A stretch of 64,000 bases of DNA from Methylomagnum ishizawai (lineage in GTDB: Bacteria > Pseudomonadota > Gammaproteobacteria > Methylococcales > Methylomonadaceae), in contig CAMAVM010000009.1 in NCBI GenBank assembly GCA_945861705.1, positions 31,351 to 95,350 of the forward strand, written 5' to 3'. Below are positions 48,298-58,436 of this stretch, one piece after another (within the stretch, counting starts at the first letter, position 1; each line of letters starts with the position of its first letter). Below the pieces are notes generated by a model. It searched no databases. It saw nothing but the letters and a program-made list of their open reading frames with translations, and had not been told where the DNA came from. Both the position numbers and the translations under genes were made by a program.

Positions 48298-48729
48298 ATG
48301 GCGATAGAACGCACTTTCTCAATCATCAAGCCGGATGCTGTTGCAAAAAATGTTATCGGTGAGATTTATAGCCGCTTTGAAAAAAATGGTTTAAACATTG
48401 TTGCCGCAAAAATGTTGCATTTAACCCAAGCGCAAGCAGAAGGCTTTTATGCCGAACACAAAGAGCGCGGATTTTTTAAAGATTTAGTCGCGTTTATGGT
48501 TTCAGGTCCAGTCATTATGCAGGTTTTGGAAGGCGAAAATGCTGTCCTTAAGCACCGTGAAATCATGGGTGCAACCAACCCAAAAGAAGCTGCGGCTGGC
48601 ACTATACGCGCTGATTTTGCCAACAGCATCGACGAAAATGCTGTGCATGGCTCTGATGCGGTTGCAACAGCTCAACGGGAAATTGCTTACTTTTTCTCAG
48701 ACAATGAACTCTGCACTCGCACCCGTTAA
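48298..48729 (+). CDS. ndk: Nucleoside diphosphate kinase
   Basis: Balances nucleoside triphosphate pools by phosphate transfer through a phospho-histidine. The start ATG at 48298 ([20 protein letters not shown]) gives 143 residues, the usual size. The active-site histidine lies in ENAVHGSDA, with [20 protein letters not shown] before it. The last 26 bases overlap rlmN. It is the first gene of the ndk-rlmN-pilW-hisS-yfgM-bamB-der series. Confidence 0.97.
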   Translation: MAIERTFSIIKPDAVAKNVIGEIYSRFEKNGLNIVAAKMLHLTQAQAEGFYAEHKERGFFKDLVAFMVSGPVIMQVLEGENAVLKHREIMGATNPKEAAAGTIRADFANSIDENAVHGSDAVATAQREIAYFFSDNELCTRTR

Positions 48730-49816
48730 ACAAAAATCCTTGAATTTGCTGGATCTTGACAGAGCAGGCTTAGCGGTCTTCTTTGTCGGATTAGGTGAAA
48801 AGCCTTTCCGTGCCACCCAATTATTGAAATGGGTTTATCAAGAAGATGTCGTTGACTTCGATTTGATGACCAATTTCAGCAAATCACTGCGTTCTTATCT
48901 GAGCGAAAACTGCCATATAACGGCACCTGAAATCGTGTTGGAAAAGATCGCCAGTGACGGCACACGTAAGTGGGTGGTGCAGACTGGCTGCGGTAATAAG
49001 ATTGAAACGGTGTTTATACCCGAAGAAAATCGAGGTACCTTATGCGTCTCGTCACAAGTCGGTTGTGCGTTGGCTTGTACGTTTTGCTCCACCGCCCAAC
49101 AAGGCTTTAACCGCAATTTGACCACGGCGGAAATTATCGGTCAGCTTGTGGTTGCCCAACAGCGTTTGGGTAAAGAAAAAAAGATTACCAATGTGGTCAT
49201 GATGGGTATGGGTGAGCCACTGCTGAATTTTGATAATGTCGTTGCCGCCATGAATTTAATGATGGATGACTTTGCGTACGGCATTTCCAAGCGGCGGGTG
49301 ACCATCAGCACATCGGGCGTAGTGCCTGCCATGTACCGATTGACAGAAGTCTGCGATGTCAGCTTGGCGGTATCTTTACACGCAGTAACTGACGAGTTGC
49401 GGGATGAGTTAGTCCCTATCAACAAAAAATATCCGCTAAAAGAATTGCTGGAAGCTTGTCGGGATAATGCCAAAATTGCTCCACGTCGCACTATTACGTT
49501 TGAATACGTTATGCTAAATGGTATTAACGATTCAATCGAAGATGCACACGGTCTGGTTGAATTACTCAAAACCGTACCATCAAAACTGAATTTGATACCC
49601 TTTAATCCGTTTCCCAATTCCAATTACACTTGTTCCAGTAATAATGCGATTCATCGGTTTAAGACTTTATTGAACGATGCTGGCATTGTGACAACGGTAA
49701 GAAAAACCCGTGGTGAAGATATTGATGCCGCCTGTGGGCAATTGGTTGGACAAGTGGCAGATAAAAGCCGTAGACATCTTAAATTAAAAACAGTGGGTGT
49801 TGAACATGCTGCGTAA
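48704..49816 (+). CDS. rlmN: 23S rRNA/tRNA adenine C2-methyltransferase RlmN
   Basis: A radical-SAM enzyme that methylates C2 of A2503 in 23S rRNA and A37 in some tRNAs. The start at 48704 ([20 protein letters not shown]) matches the family's usual beginning; longer upstream frame lies within ndk. The 370-residue protein has the cluster motif [23 protein letters not shown], and [20 protein letters not shown]. The C-terminal [11 protein letters not shown] holds the methyl-carrying cysteine. It overlaps ndk at the 5' end and pilW at the 3' end. Confidence 0.96.
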   Translation: MNSALAPVKQKSLNLLDLDRAGLAVFFVGLGEKPFRATQLLKWVYQEDVVDFDLMTNFSKSLRSYLSENCHITAPEIVLEKIASDGTRKWVVQTGCGNKIETVFIPEENRGTLCVSSQVGCALACTFCSTAQQGFNRNLTTAEIIGQLVVAQQRLGKEKKITNVVMMGMGEPLLNFDNVVAAMNLMMDDFAYGISKRRVTISTSGVVPAMYRLTEVCDVSLAVSLHAVTDELRDELVPINKKYPLKELLEACRDNAKIAPRRTITFEYVMLNGINDSIEDAHGLVELLKTVPSKLNLIPFNPFPNSNYTCSSNNAIHRFKTLLNDAGIVTTVRKTRGEDIDAACGQLVGQVADKSRRHLKLKTVGVEHAA

Positions 49817-50561
49817 ATACAGTTATATGATGACACGCTGTGCTTTTGTGCTGCTGGCAATAAGCCTATCAGCCTGTTCCTGGTTTTCAAGTAGCTCTGC
49901 GGGAAAGCCTACGGATACTTATCTACAGCTAGGTATCCGGTATATGGATCTAAATAAGTTGGAATTGGCTAAGGAAAATCTACTAAAAGCGTTGGAAAAA
50001 GAATCCGATAATGCACGGGCGCACAGTGCTTTGGCTGTTTTGTATGAAAAAATCAATCATTTTGACCAAGCGAAACAGCATTATGATGCAGCTTTGAGCA
50101 TATCACCCGATGATATAGGCATACAAAATAATTACGGCAAGTTTTTATGCGACCGTAGGCAATTCGATAGAGGTTTGGTGCTGCTGACCCAGGCAACATC
50201 TAATCTGTTAAATGACAGGCCGTGGATGGCATTGACCAATGCTGCGCGTTGTCATCTAGGCATGGGGCAACGTCCGCAAGCGGTCACGTTACTCAAGCAG
50301 GCGTTAGATATGAACGGTCAGTATTCGGCAGCTTTGTTCGAAATGCAAAAAATCAGCTATCAATTGGGCGATTACAAGGCGGCAGAAGATTACTTGCAGC
50401 GCTATTTGGGGGAAGCCAATCATACCGCTGAAACCCTGTGGCTGGGCATACAAACCGAGCAGGCATTAGGTAATATGTCACTTGCTAATGAGTACCGAAA
50501 CTTGTTGCTGGATAAGTTTCCACTGTCAAACGAAGCCAAACAAGTCTCTGGTATCCGATAA
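49806..50561 (+). CDS. pilW: Type IV pilus biogenesis/stability lipoprotein PilW (PilF)
   Basis: A TPR lipoprotein that helps the PilQ secretin assemble in the outer membrane. The start ATG at 49806 gives 251 residues; a GTG nine bases earlier is possible. Lipobox SACS (Cys24). TPR units are visible ([40 protein letters not shown], and [20 protein letters not shown]). The position between rlmN and hisS is the standard one. The rodZ and ispG genes, often found between pilW and hisS, are missing here. Confidence 0.92.
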   Translation: MLRKYSYMMTRCAFVLLAISLSACSWFSSSSAGKPTDTYLQLGIRYMDLNKLELAKENLLKALEKESDNARAHSALAVLYEKINHFDQAKQHYDAALSISPDDIGIQNNYGKFLCDRRQFDRGLVLLTQATSNLLNDRPWMALTNAARCHLGMGQRPQAVTLLKQALDMNGQYSAALFEMQKISYQLGDYKAAEDYLQRYLGEANHTAETLWLGIQTEQALGNMSLANEYRNLLLDKFPLSNEAKQVSGIR

Positions 50562-50576
50562 TCAAACATCCGCTAA

Positions 50577-51860
50577 ATGGCCTCTAATATTCAAGCAGTT
50601 CGTGGGATGCACGATGTACTCCCCGACCAAACCGCGCTTTGGCAATATGCTGAAGGCATTATCAGAGAAGTGCTGTCCAGCTATGGCTACAGCGAAATCC
50701 GCTTGCCTATTGTAGAGAAAACCGAATTATTCAAACGCTCTATCGGCGAAGTCACCGATATTGTTGAAAAAGAAATGTACACCTTTGATGATCGCAATGG
50801 CGACTCGTTAACGCTAAGACCAGAAGGCACGGCGGGATGTTTGCGGGCTTGCCTAGAACATGGTTTGCTGCATCACCAAACCCATAGGTTATGGTATTAC
50901 GGCCCCATGTACCGGCATGAAAGACCGCAGAAAGGCCGTTATCGGCAATTTATCCAATTAGGTGTAGAAACCTACGGCATGTCAGGGCCCGATATTGATG
51001 CGGAATTGATCCTGTTGATGCACCGCTTATGGCAAAAGCTGGGCATCCGCGATAAGGTCAGCTTGCAATTGAATTCCTTGGGTACAATTGCCGAGCGTTT
51101 GGCTTATCGGGAAGTGTTGGTGGCTTATTTTCAGCACCATAAGGAAGGCTTGGACGAAGACAGCCTCCGCAGGTTGAACACCAATCCGTTACGTATTTTA
51201 GACAGCAAAAATCCTGAACTGAAAGACATTATTGCTAATGCCCCAGAATTGATGGCTTACTTAGGTTCTGAAAGTTTGGCGCATTTTAAGGCTATCACCA
51301 CAACCTTGGAAGATTTAGGTGTGGCATATCAGATCAATACCCGATTAGTACGTGGCTTGGATTATTACAGCAAAACGGTTTTTGAATGGGTAACTGACGA
51401 GCTGGGTTCCCAAGGTACTGTTTGTGCGGGCGGCCGTTATGACGGTCTTATCGAACAATTAGGAGGTAAACCGAATCATGCCGTGGGTTTTGCAATGGGC
51501 ATGGAGCGTTTATTGGCCTTGCTGGAATTGCGTGATGATCTTCCCGTAACAAAATCGGTTGATGCTTATATGATACGGGTAGGCGAGAAAGCAGAACGGG
51601 AAGGTCTGCGTTTTGCAGAAACGATTAGGAACGAGTTCCCAACGCTAAAATTGCAATTATCTGCTGATGGTGGCAGTTTTAAAAACCAGTTTAAAAAAGC
51701 CGACAAGGTCGGTGCAGAATTCGCCATTATTCTCGGTGATGACGAAGTTGATCGTGGCGAAGTAGGCATCAAGTGCTTAAGAAATGAGCTTGCCCAGCAA
51801 ACCATGCCGCAAAGTCAGGCGATCAGTTTTTTGCAACAGCAACTGCAAATAAATCAGTAA
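50577..51860 (+). CDS. hisS: Histidine--tRNA ligase
   Basis: Charges tRNA(His). The 427-residue class II synthetase has the N-terminal [20 protein letters not shown], motif 2 around [16 protein letters not shown], the histidine-binding [16 protein letters not shown], and [13 protein letters not shown]. Motif 3 is [15 protein letters not shown]. Length and domain order are those of bacterial HisRS. It lies 15 bp after pilW. Confidence 0.97.
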   Translation: MASNIQAVRGMHDVLPDQTALWQYAEGIIREVLSSYGYSEIRLPIVEKTELFKRSIGEVTDIVEKEMYTFDDRNGDSLTLRPEGTAGCLRACLEHGLLHHQTHRLWYYGPMYRHERPQKGRYRQFIQLGVETYGMSGPDIDAELILLMHRLWQKLGIRDKVSLQLNSLGTIAERLAYREVLVAYFQHHKEGLDEDSLRRLNTNPLRILDSKNPELKDIIANAPELMAYLGSESLAHFKAITTTLEDLGVAYQINTRLVRGLDYYSKTVFEWVTDELGSQGTVCAGGRYDGLIEQLGGKPNHAVGFAMGMERLLALLELRDDLPVTKSVDAYMIRVGEKAEREGLRFAETIRNEFPTLKLQLSADGGSFKNQFKKADKVGAEFAIILGDDEVDRGEVGIKCLRNELAQQTMPQSQAISFLQQQLQINQ

Positions 51861-51944
51861 GCAAATTAGTTTTTAATCTGCGCGTTAATTGTGCAGAATA
51901 TGAATGATAGAATCCCCTAGTAATTTAGAAAACAGAGAGCAGCA

Positions 51945-52592
51945 GTGGCAATTTACGATACAGAAGAAGAGCAACTTGAAGCCGTAAAAGGCTGGTGGAA
52001 GGAAAACGGCACATCAACAGTTGTAGGCATAGCGATAGGTATTGCCATTATTGTTGGTTGGAACTACTGGCGTGAACACAAGCAAGACCAAGCAAACCAG
52101 GCTTCGGCAGTTTATGACCAATTACTTAAAGCCGCTGAAACCGATCAAAAAGAGTCGGTAGATAAACTGGCTAAACGCTTACAAGAGCAGTTTGTAAACA
52201 GTAATTATGCGGCTTATGGCGGTTTGTTTCAGGCGAAAGTCAAGGTTCAGCAGGGTGATATTGCCGCTGCCAAAGAAATCCTGAAAAAAATTGCTGCTGG
52301 CAAAGATAAGGAATTAAGCCATATCGCCAAAATCAGATTGGTCAAACTAATGCTGGCAAGCGGTGAATACGAGCAAGGCTTGCAAGTTATTAACGATGTC
52401 GACCAAGCGGCGGCAGCAAAATTTTCCGATAACTACGATGAATTAGTAGGGGATTTATATGTGGCATTAGACCGTTTGGATGAAGCCCGTACCGCGTACC
52501 AAAAAGCCCTAAAAAATGGTTATCAATCGCCGTTGTTGCAACTTAAAATCAACGATCTGACATCACCAGAAAAAGTCGAAATTAAAAAATAA
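51945..52592 (+). CDS. yfgM: YfgM family protein (ancillary SecYEG translocon subunit)
   Basis: An inner-membrane protein with a periplasmic TPR-like domain that in E. coli works with PpiD at the Sec translocon. The start is a GTG at 51945 after AGAGAGCAGCA. The 215-residue product begins IYDTEEEQLEAVKGWWKENG. One transmembrane helix follows (VVGIAIGIAIIVGWNYW), and then helical repeats (FQAKVKVQQGDIAAAKEILK, LYVALDRLDEARTAYQKAL). The stop overlaps the bamB start by one base. Confidence 0.93.
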   Translation: MAIYDTEEEQLEAVKGWWKENGTSTVVGIAIGIAIIVGWNYWREHKQDQANQASAVYDQLLKAAETDQKESVDKLAKRLQEQFVNSNYAAYGGLFQAKVKVQQGDIAAAKEILKKIAAGKDKELSHIAKIRLVKLMLASGEYEQGLQVINDVDQAAAAKFSDNYDELVGDLYVALDRLDEARTAYQKALKNGYQSPLLQLKINDLTSPEKVEIKK

Positions 52593-53812
52593 TGCATTTT
52601 TTCCCTCGTTTAATCATTCTGTCCTTACTAATCCTCCTGACCTTGTCGGGTTGTTCCGCTATGGATTGGGCGAGTGAGTCCATGTCCGGCATCAAGGATT
52701 ATTTTACGGGTGGTGCTGACAATGCCGATCCGCCCAATGTGCTGGTCGAATATACGCCGGAAATTCAAGCCGAAGTGCTTTGGAAAGAAAGCGTGGGCGT
52801 GGGTACGGATGAACAAACCTTAAAGTTAGTTCCCGCTATCGCAAGTGGCAGGATTTTTGCTGCGGATAGGGATGGACTGGTGCAAGCCAGGGATTTGAGT
52901 ACAGGTAAGCTGGCCTGGGAAGCGGAAATTGAAGACCAAAATGAAGACCAAGTGCATTTTTCCGGTGGACCAGGGGTAGGTGCTACAACGGTAATCATAG
53001 GTACTAATGATGCGGAAGTTATCGCATTGAATATTGATAACGGAACGCAACTTTGGAAGACCACGGTATCCAGTGAGGTATTATCTGTTCCCGTAATTTC
53101 GGGTGGCATCGTTATATTACGCACTACCGATGGCTCGGTGATTGCACTGAATGAAAAGACCGGGCAAAAAGTCTGGAGCTACGAACACAACGTGCCAGCC
53201 TTAACGGTGCGCGGTACGGGTGCGCCGTTAATCATTGAAGACACCATTATAGAAGGTTACGACAACGGCAAATTAATGGCGTTGCGCTTGGAAGACGGCA
53301 AATATGTCTGGGAATCCAGTGTTACCATCCCAAAAGGTCGGTCAGAGGTTGAGCGTTTAGTCGATATTGACGTTGATCCCATCGAATCTCGGGGAGTTAT
53401 CTATACCGCAAGTTATAACGGCGGTACTGCTGCTGTTTCGATTTTGGACGGCGATGTATTGTGGCGCAATGAAGCCGTTTCCTCGCATACTGGCTTAAGT
53501 CAAGATGAGCAATACCTGTATATTTCCAATTCAGCCGGACATGTGCTACAACTGGATAAGCGTACTGGCTCGTCTTTGTGGGAGCAAAAAGATTTGCACG
53601 GACGAAAACTGACATCCCCCGTCGCTTACCAAGGTAATGTTGTGGTCGGTGATATTGAAGGCTACGTCCATTGGTTAAGCAGCACCGATGGCCGTCAGCT
53701 TGCCCGTGTGCAAGTAGCGGGTGATGCCATTGATGCCAAGCCTGTTGTGGTCGGTGATACCGTTTATATTTATGCCAAAGACGGTACCTTAGCCGCCCTA
53801 AAAGCCCAGTAG
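52592..53812 (+). CDS. bamB: Outer membrane protein assembly factor BamB
   Basis: A lipoprotein beta-propeller of the BAM complex that inserts outer-membrane barrels. The 406-residue protein has lipobox LSGC (Cys21) and eight-bladed PQQ-type repeats with the KLAWEAE, TQLWKTTVSSEV, and GQKVWSYEHNVPAL signatures. It is translationally coupled to yfgM (TAATG) and followed by der after 1 bp, the order found across gammaproteobacteria. Confidence 0.96.
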   Translation: MHFFPRLIILSLLILLTLSGCSAMDWASESMSGIKDYFTGGADNADPPNVLVEYTPEIQAEVLWKESVGVGTDEQTLKLVPAIASGRIFAADRDGLVQARDLSTGKLAWEAEIEDQNEDQVHFSGGPGVGATTVIIGTNDAEVIALNIDNGTQLWKTTVSSEVLSVPVISGGIVILRTTDGSVIALNEKTGQKVWSYEHNVPALTVRGTGAPLIIEDTIIEGYDNGKLMALRLEDGKYVWESSVTIPKGRSEVERLVDIDVDPIESRGVIYTASYNGGTAAVSILDGDVLWRNEAVSSHTGLSQDEQYLYISNSAGHVLQLDKRTGSSLWEQKDLHGRKLTSPVAYQGNVVVGDIEGYVHWLSSTDGRQLARVQVAGDAIDAKPVVVGDTVYIYAKDGTLAALKAQ

Positions 53813-53813
53813 T

Positions 53814-55205
53814 ATGTTACCAGTCATCGCCTTAGTAGGCCGTCCCAATGTGGGAAAATCGACTTTATTCAATTACTTAACCCGCACCAGAGAAGCGCTA
53901 GTCGCCGATTTTCCTGGACTAACGCGGGACAGACAATATGGTCGTCTAAAACACGGCAACAGACCTTGTCTGATCGTCGATACTGGCGGTATCGCGGATG
54001 ATGCCGCAGGTATAGAAAGCCTCGCACGTAAGCAGGTGCAAATCGCGCTGGAAGAAGCCGACATCGTATTTTTTATGGTCGATGCGCGTGAAGGCTTAAG
54101 CGCATCAGATAAAGTCATTGCCGAGACTTTGCGGAAACTCGCCAAGCCCGTAATTTTAGTGACTAACAAAATTGACGGTCTCGATGCCAGTATAGTCATG
54201 GCTGATTTTTATTCCTTAGCGTTGGGTGAGCCGATTGCTTGTTCGGCAGCACACGGACGCGGTATCCCCGAATTGTTGGAAAGGGCAAATGAGCTATTGC
54301 CGCCCGATGTTGAAGCCGTTGATGAAAATCAAGGTGGTATAGGCATTGCTGTTGTCGGTAGACCCAATGTGGGCAAATCAACCTTGGTCAATCGCTTATT
54401 AGGTGAAGAACGGGTTATCGTATTTGATGAGCCTGGCACTACCCGTGACAGCATTTATATTCCGTTTGAGCGTAACGGTAAAAAATTTACTCTGGTGGAT
54501 ACCGCAGGTATGCGCCGCCGTGCCAGGGTTTCTGAAGTAATCGAAAAATTTAGCATTATCAAATCTTTGCAAGCGATTGAAAAATCGCATGTCGTCATTT
54601 TTTTGATTGATGCCAGCGAAGGTATTACCGACCAAGACGCGCATTTACTGGGCTTGGTATTGGAAGCGGGTAGGGCGTTGATTATCGGATTGAATAAGTG
54701 GGACGGATTAAGTGTCAACCAAAAAACCACGATACAACGGCAACTTGACTTAAAACTCTCCTTCCTAGAATTTGCTGAAAAACACCCTATCTCGGCATTG
54801 CATGGTAGCGGCGTAGGCAAATTGTTTGATGTCGTCCACACCTTGTACGAATCAGCGATGGTCAATATGGGAACGCCGCTACTGACCCGAATCCTCAAAG
54901 AAGCCACTGAGGCGCATCAGCCGCCTTTAGTTGGCACTCGCCGCATTAAATTGAAGTACGCGCATCAAGGTGGACGCAATCCACCTGTAGTCATTATCCA
55001 CGGCATACAAACCGACGCATTGCCGCTTTCTTACAAGCGCTATCTGACCAATTATTACCGAACTAAATTGCATTTGTCCGGCACGCCGATACGTTTGGAG
55101 TTTAAATCGCCAATCAATCCATTCCACGGACAAAAAAATAAACTCAGTGATAAGCAAGTAGAAAAACGCAAACGCTTAGTTAGACGAATGAAAACCAAGC
55201 AATAA
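53814..55205 (+). CDS. der: GTPase Der (EngA), ribosome biogenesis
   Basis: A double GTPase needed for 50S subunit maturation. The 463-residue protein has two G domains in tandem: G1 GRPNVGKSTLFNYL with DTGG and NKID, and then GRPNVGKSTLVNRL with DTAGM and NKWD. A C-terminal KH-like domain ends in a basic tail (KQVEKRKRLVRRMKTKQ). It is the last gene of the ndk-to-der series. Confidence 0.97.
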   Translation: MLPVIALVGRPNVGKSTLFNYLTRTREALVADFPGLTRDRQYGRLKHGNRPCLIVDTGGIADDAAGIESLARKQVQIALEEADIVFFMVDAREGLSASDKVIAETLRKLAKPVILVTNKIDGLDASIVMADFYSLALGEPIACSAAHGRGIPELLERANELLPPDVEAVDENQGGIGIAVVGRPNVGKSTLVNRLLGEERVIVFDEPGTTRDSIYIPFERNGKKFTLVDTAGMRRRARVSEVIEKFSIIKSLQAIEKSHVVIFLIDASEGITDQDAHLLGLVLEAGRALIIGLNKWDGLSVNQKTTIQRQLDLKLSFLEFAEKHPISALHGSGVGKLFDVVHTLYESAMVNMGTPLLTRILKEATEAHQPPLVGTRRIKLKYAHQGGRNPPVVIIHGIQTDALPLSYKRYLTNYYRTKLHLSGTPIRLEFKSPINPFHGQKNKLSDKQVEKRKRLVRRMKTKQ

Positions 55206-55247
55206 GCTAATCGGCAAAACAGTCTTTTAACCTAAGAGGGATACATC

Positions 55248-55742
55248 ATGGCTAGCATTAAATTTCAGGGCAATCCGCTTCATACGTCAGGTGAATTACC
55301 CTCAGTCGGTAGCAAAGCACCGGATTTCACGCTGGTTAACGGCAAATTGGCAGATGTTACCTTAGCCACGTATGCTGGCAAAAAGAAAGTTCTGAATATC
55401 GTCCCTAGCCTGGATACACCGACTTGTGCAATGTCCACCCGCAAATTCAATGAAAAAGCGAGCAAGCTGGATAACACTGTCGTACTGGTCGTATCTGCCG
55501 ATTTGCCCTTCGCTCAATGCCGTTTTTGTGAAACAGAAGGCTTAACCGACGTTATTCCATTATCCACCTTCCGTTCCAGCTTTTCAGACGATTACGGTGT
55601 CACTTTAACGGATACCATTCTCGCTGGATTAACCGCTCGCGCTATTGTCATCCTCGGCGAAGACGATAAAGTGCTGTACACACAACTGGTCGATGAGCTC
55701 GCCAACGAGCCAGACTACGATAGTGCTTTAGCGGCTTTATAA
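55248..55742 (+). CDS. tpx: Thiol peroxidase
   Basis: A thioredoxin-dependent peroxidase of the atypical 2-Cys class (164 residues). The peroxidatic Cys60 is in [15 protein letters not shown]. The resolving Cys94 is in [12 protein letters not shown]; an extra Cys91 is three residues before it. The start follows AGAGGGATACATC. It is alone between der and a stretch with two CRP-type sites. Confidence 0.96.
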   Translation: MASIKFQGNPLHTSGELPSVGSKAPDFTLVNGKLADVTLATYAGKKKVLNIVPSLDTPTCAMSTRKFNEKASKLDNTVVLVVSADLPFAQCRFCETEGLTDVIPLSTFRSSFSDDYGVTLTDTILAGLTARAIVILGEDDKVLYTQLVDELANEPDYDSALAAL

Positions 55743-55792
55743 TATTTTCAGACTGAGATACGGCAAGACGAAGAGGGTAATTAGATCAAAAA

Positions 55793-55808
55793 TGTGAACT
55801 GCGTCACA
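55793..55808 (+). promoter_or_regulatory. CRP-type operator 1
   Basis: TGTGAACTGCGTCACA is an exact match to the TGTGA-N6-TCACA consensus of CRP/Vfr-family regulators. The second site starts 51 bases downstream, about five helical turns away, so both would face the same side of the DNA. Confidence 0.75.
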
Positions 55809-55843
55809 AAAATAGCATTTCATGTGAATGCCAAATTCCAAAA

Positions 55844-55859
55844 TGTGAGCTGATTCACA
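55844..55859 (+). promoter_or_regulatory. CRP-type operator 2
   Basis: TGTGAGCTGATTCACA, again an exact consensus match. Its centre (55851.5) is 41.5 bases before 55893. That is the class II distance if CACAAT at 55881-55886 is the -10 element. Confidence 0.75.
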
Positions 55860-55892
55860 AAAACGAATTCAAGCCTATGCCACAATTCACCT

Positions 55893-55965
55893 GGGAGTTT
55901 TTTTAATTCCCTCTTTGTTAGTAAGCTACTCGAAAGCCGACCCAACGGACGGGAAGGCTTTTTTT
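55893..55965 (+). ncRNA. Possible CRP-controlled small RNA
   Basis: Predicted from position only: a start near 55893 set by operator 2 and a -10 CACAAT, and an end at the terminator hairpin. The roughly 73-nt transcript would contain a U-rich 5' stretch (GGGAGTTTTTTTAATTCCC) that can fold, and then the terminator. It contains no open frame. It could equally be an attenuator leader for the downstream transporter gene. Confidence 0.35.
55933..55965 (+). terminator. Rho-independent terminator upstream of the nucleoside-gate gene
   Basis: AAAGCC pairs with GGCTTT around an inner CCC/GGG stem (loop AACGGAC), followed by a run of T. It lies between the CRP sites and the next gene, not directly after tpx (191 bases away). 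Confidence 0.7.
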
Positions 55966-56036
55966 CGTACAAAACAACCCAATAAAAAGCGTTAAGCACT
56001 AAAATAGGCAGACTGTCTGCCAACCGATTGCTTATC

Positions 56037-57266
56037 GTGCTAAATATCATCTGGATTACCTTCTTCCTCGCCGCATTTTGCACTGCCTTAATCAAACTGG
56101 TTTTTTTTGGCGATCAGCAAGTCTTTGGCTTATTGATGGAAGCCTTGTTCAGTCAAGCCAAAGCTGCATTTGAAATTTCATTAGGTTTAACGGGCGTTCT
56201 GTCCTTGTGGTTAGGCATTATGCAAATCGGCGAACGCAGTGGCTTCATCCAGTTATTAACCCAATTTCTTACGCCTTTGTTCAGTAAATTGATGCCCGAT
56301 GTCCCGAAAGGTCATCCTGCTTTAGGCGCAATTGTCATGAATATTTCCGCCAATATACTCGGCTTAGACAATGCCGCCACGCCTTTAGGCATTAAGGCGA
56401 TGAAAGAATTACAGACGCTAAACCCTAGCCCCGATACCGCCAGCAATGCCCAAATCCTGTTCTTGGTCATCAACACGGCGGGTGTGACCTTATTTCCGGT
56501 AACGATTTTGACTTACCGCGCCCAGTTGGGTGCAGCCAACCCTAGCGATGTCTTCATCCCGATTTTGATTGCCACTTATATGTCTACATTAACAGGCTTA
56601 TTGGCTGTGGCTTGGGTGCAAAAAATCAATTTGCTGGATAAGGTCGTCATGGCTTATCTGGCCGGATTTTCCTTGATTGTAGGCGGCTTGCTCGCATATT
56701 TTACCCATTTGCCTCAGCAAGAAATGCTGGCGCAATCCGCCTTGATGAGCAATGTCATTTTGTTTTCGTTAGTCATCACCTTTATTTGTGGTGCCATTTA
56801 CAAAAAAGTGAATGCCTACGATGCCTTTATTGACGGCGCGAAAGAAGGTTTCCAGACGGCGATTACGATCATCCCGTATTTGGTTGCCATGTTGGTGGCA
56901 ATCGGCGTGTTTCGGGCGAGCGGTGCATTGGATTTGTTGGCGGACGGCGCACGTTCTATCGTACATAAGTTCAACATGGATGACCGCTTTGTCGATGCCT
57001 TACCGACGGCACTCATGAAGCCTTTTAGCGGCAGTGGAGCCAGAGCGATGATGATCGACACCATGAAAACCCACGGTGCGGATTCGTTTGCCGGTAGGCT
57101 GTCGTCCATAGTGCAAGGCAGCACCGAAACCACTTTTTACGTGCTGGCGATTTACTTTGGGTCGGTGGGGATCAAGCATATTCGCCATGCCGCTACTTGT
57201 GGGATAATAGCCGACTTTGGCGGCATAATCGCCGCCATTTTTGTGGCTTATTGGTTTTTTGGTTAA
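56037..57266 (+). CDS. Nucleoside recognition (GATE domain) membrane protein, SpmA-SpmB fusion type
   Basis: A 409-residue multi-pass membrane protein made of two GATE domains. In sporulating bacteria these are the separate proteins SpmA and SpmB; outside sporulation such proteins are thought to transport small molecules. Motifs are LGLTGVLSLWLGIMQIGERS, NISANILGLDNAATPLGIKA and STETTFYVLAIYFGSVGIKH. The start is uncertain: GTG at 56037 gives MLNIIW, the usual family start, while TTG at 56028 is in frame too. Neither has a clear ribosome site. The substrate is unknown. Confidence 0.85.
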   Translation: MLNIIWITFFLAAFCTALIKLVFFGDQQVFGLLMEALFSQAKAAFEISLGLTGVLSLWLGIMQIGERSGFIQLLTQFLTPLFSKLMPDVPKGHPALGAIVMNISANILGLDNAATPLGIKAMKELQTLNPSPDTASNAQILFLVINTAGVTLFPVTILTYRAQLGAANPSDVFIPILIATYMSTLTGLLAVAWVQKINLLDKVVMAYLAGFSLIVGGLLAYFTHLPQQEMLAQSALMSNVILFSLVITFICGAIYKKVNAYDAFIDGAKEGFQTAITIIPYLVAMLVAIGVFRASGALDLLADGARSIVHKFNMDDRFVDALPTALMKPFSGSGARAMMIDTMKTHGADSFAGRLSSIVQGSTETTFYVLAIYFGSVGIKHIRHAATCGIIADFGGIIAAIFVAYWFFG

Positions 57267-57276
57267 GCAAATGATC

Positions 57277-57307
57277 GTTCATCCTTCGACAATACGTTGG
57301 GATGAAC
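57277..57307. repeat. Hairpin repeat downstream of the nucleoside-gate gene
   Basis: GTTCATCC (57277-57284) and GGATGAAC (57300-57307) form an 8-bp stem with CCTTCGACAATACG-type text in the loop, related in appearance to the repeat between copA and copB. No T-tract follows. It marks the left edge of the restriction-modification insertion. Confidence 0.45.
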
Positions 57308-57411
57308 TCGTGAACGCGTTTTGCCTCGGTTTATCCGATGAACTAAATAAACTGTACAAGACTTCTTAAAAGTTAGGGTAAAATCGGGCATCTAAAATAA
57401 ATTTTTAATGA

Positions 57412-58425
57412 GTGACTTTTGTGGCAATTACAAGAATTTTAGCTCAAAGCGCTAAGCAATTGGACGAACGTCCTTTCCCGCCCCCTTCGATACAAAAATT
57501 TAAATTTATAGATTTATTTGCTGGCATTGGCGGCTTTAGGCTTGCAATGCAGTCAATTGGCGGAGTATGCCAATTTTCAAGCGAATGGGATAAATTTGCC
57601 CAAATAACCTATGAAACAAATTTTGGCGAAGTTCCAGAAGGTGACATACGACCAATTTCGGAAAAAGATATTCCTGAACATGATGTGCTTTGTGGCGGTT
57701 TCCCTTGCCAGCCTTTCAGCCTTGCCGGTGTATCCGCAAGAAACGCACTGAACACAGCGCATGGCTTTGATTGCGAAATTCAGGGAACACTTTTTTTTGA
57801 CATAGCCCGTATAGTCGCTGAAAAGCGTCCTAAGATTGTCTTTTTAGAAAATGTAAAAAATCTTGTTAACCATGATAAAGGTAAAACTTTCAGCGTAATA
57901 CAAAAAACAATGCTTAAGTTGGGGTATTCATTCAACTATCAGTTAATAAATGCTGAATGCGTTGTCCCTCAAAAAAGAGTACGATGTTATATTGTTTGTT
58001 TGAGAGACACATCTGAAAAATTTGAATTCCCCACCTTCGAAGGTGAACCGCAACCATTAAAATTAATCCTTGATAAGAAAGTTGAAGCAGAGTACACAAT
58101 ATCCGATAGGTTATGGGCTGGTCATCAGAGAAGAACAATCACGAATCTTGAAAGAGGAACTGGTTTTACAGCATTTTGTGTTGACATAAACAAACCCGCA
58201 AACACCTTGGTCGCTCGATATGGGAAGGACGGAAAGGAATGTCTGATTCCCCAGGAAGGTAAAAATCCGAGAATGCTAACTCCCCGTGAGTGTGCACGAC
58301 TGCAAGGTTTTCCTGAGAACTTCCTCATACCTGTTGCCAAAACCGCAGCCTATAAACAGTTTGGCAACTCAGTAGCACTTCCCGTTGTTAAAAAAATTGC
58401 GGATAAAATAGAAGCTTATTTATAG
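57412..58425 (+). CDS. DNA (cytosine-5-)-methyltransferase, type II modification enzyme
   Basis: A 337-residue C5-methyltransferase. Family motifs in order: I FIDLFAGIGGFRLAM (AdoMet binding), IV GGFPCQPFSLAG with the catalytic Cys, VI FLENVKNL, VIII PQKRVRCYIVC, and X KQFGNSVALPVV. A target-recognition region lies around residues 225-290. The start is a GTG at 57412, or a GTG at 57421; there is no good ribosome site. The codon use and base composition are more AT-rich than the neighbours, a sign of transfer. The HNH nuclease gene follows after 11 bp: together they form a type II restriction-modification system. The recognition sequence cannot be read. Confidence 0.93.
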   Translation: MTFVAITRILAQSAKQLDERPFPPPSIQKFKFIDLFAGIGGFRLAMQSIGGVCQFSSEWDKFAQITYETNFGEVPEGDIRPISEKDIPEHDVLCGGFPCQPFSLAGVSARNALNTAHGFDCEIQGTLFFDIARIVAEKRPKIVFLENVKNLVNHDKGKTFSVIQKTMLKLGYSFNYQLINAECVVPQKRVRCYIVCLRDTSEKFEFPTFEGEPQPLKLILDKKVEAEYTISDRLWAGHQRRTITNLERGTGFTAFCVDINKPANTLVARYGKDGKECLIPQEGKNPRMLTPRECARLQGFPENFLIPVAKTAAYKQFGNSVALPVVKKIADKIEAYL

Positions 58426-58436
58426 AAACTATAAAA

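Larger units (their letters stand above)
55743..56036. other. Regulatory intergenic region tpx / nucleoside-gate gene
   Basis: 294 bases with no gene of recognisable coding potential. Notable elements are two exact TGTGA-N6-TCACA sites, a further TGTGA at 55823, a possible -10 CACAAT, and a terminator hairpin at 55933-55965. Together they look like a short independent transcription unit. Confidence 0.55.
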
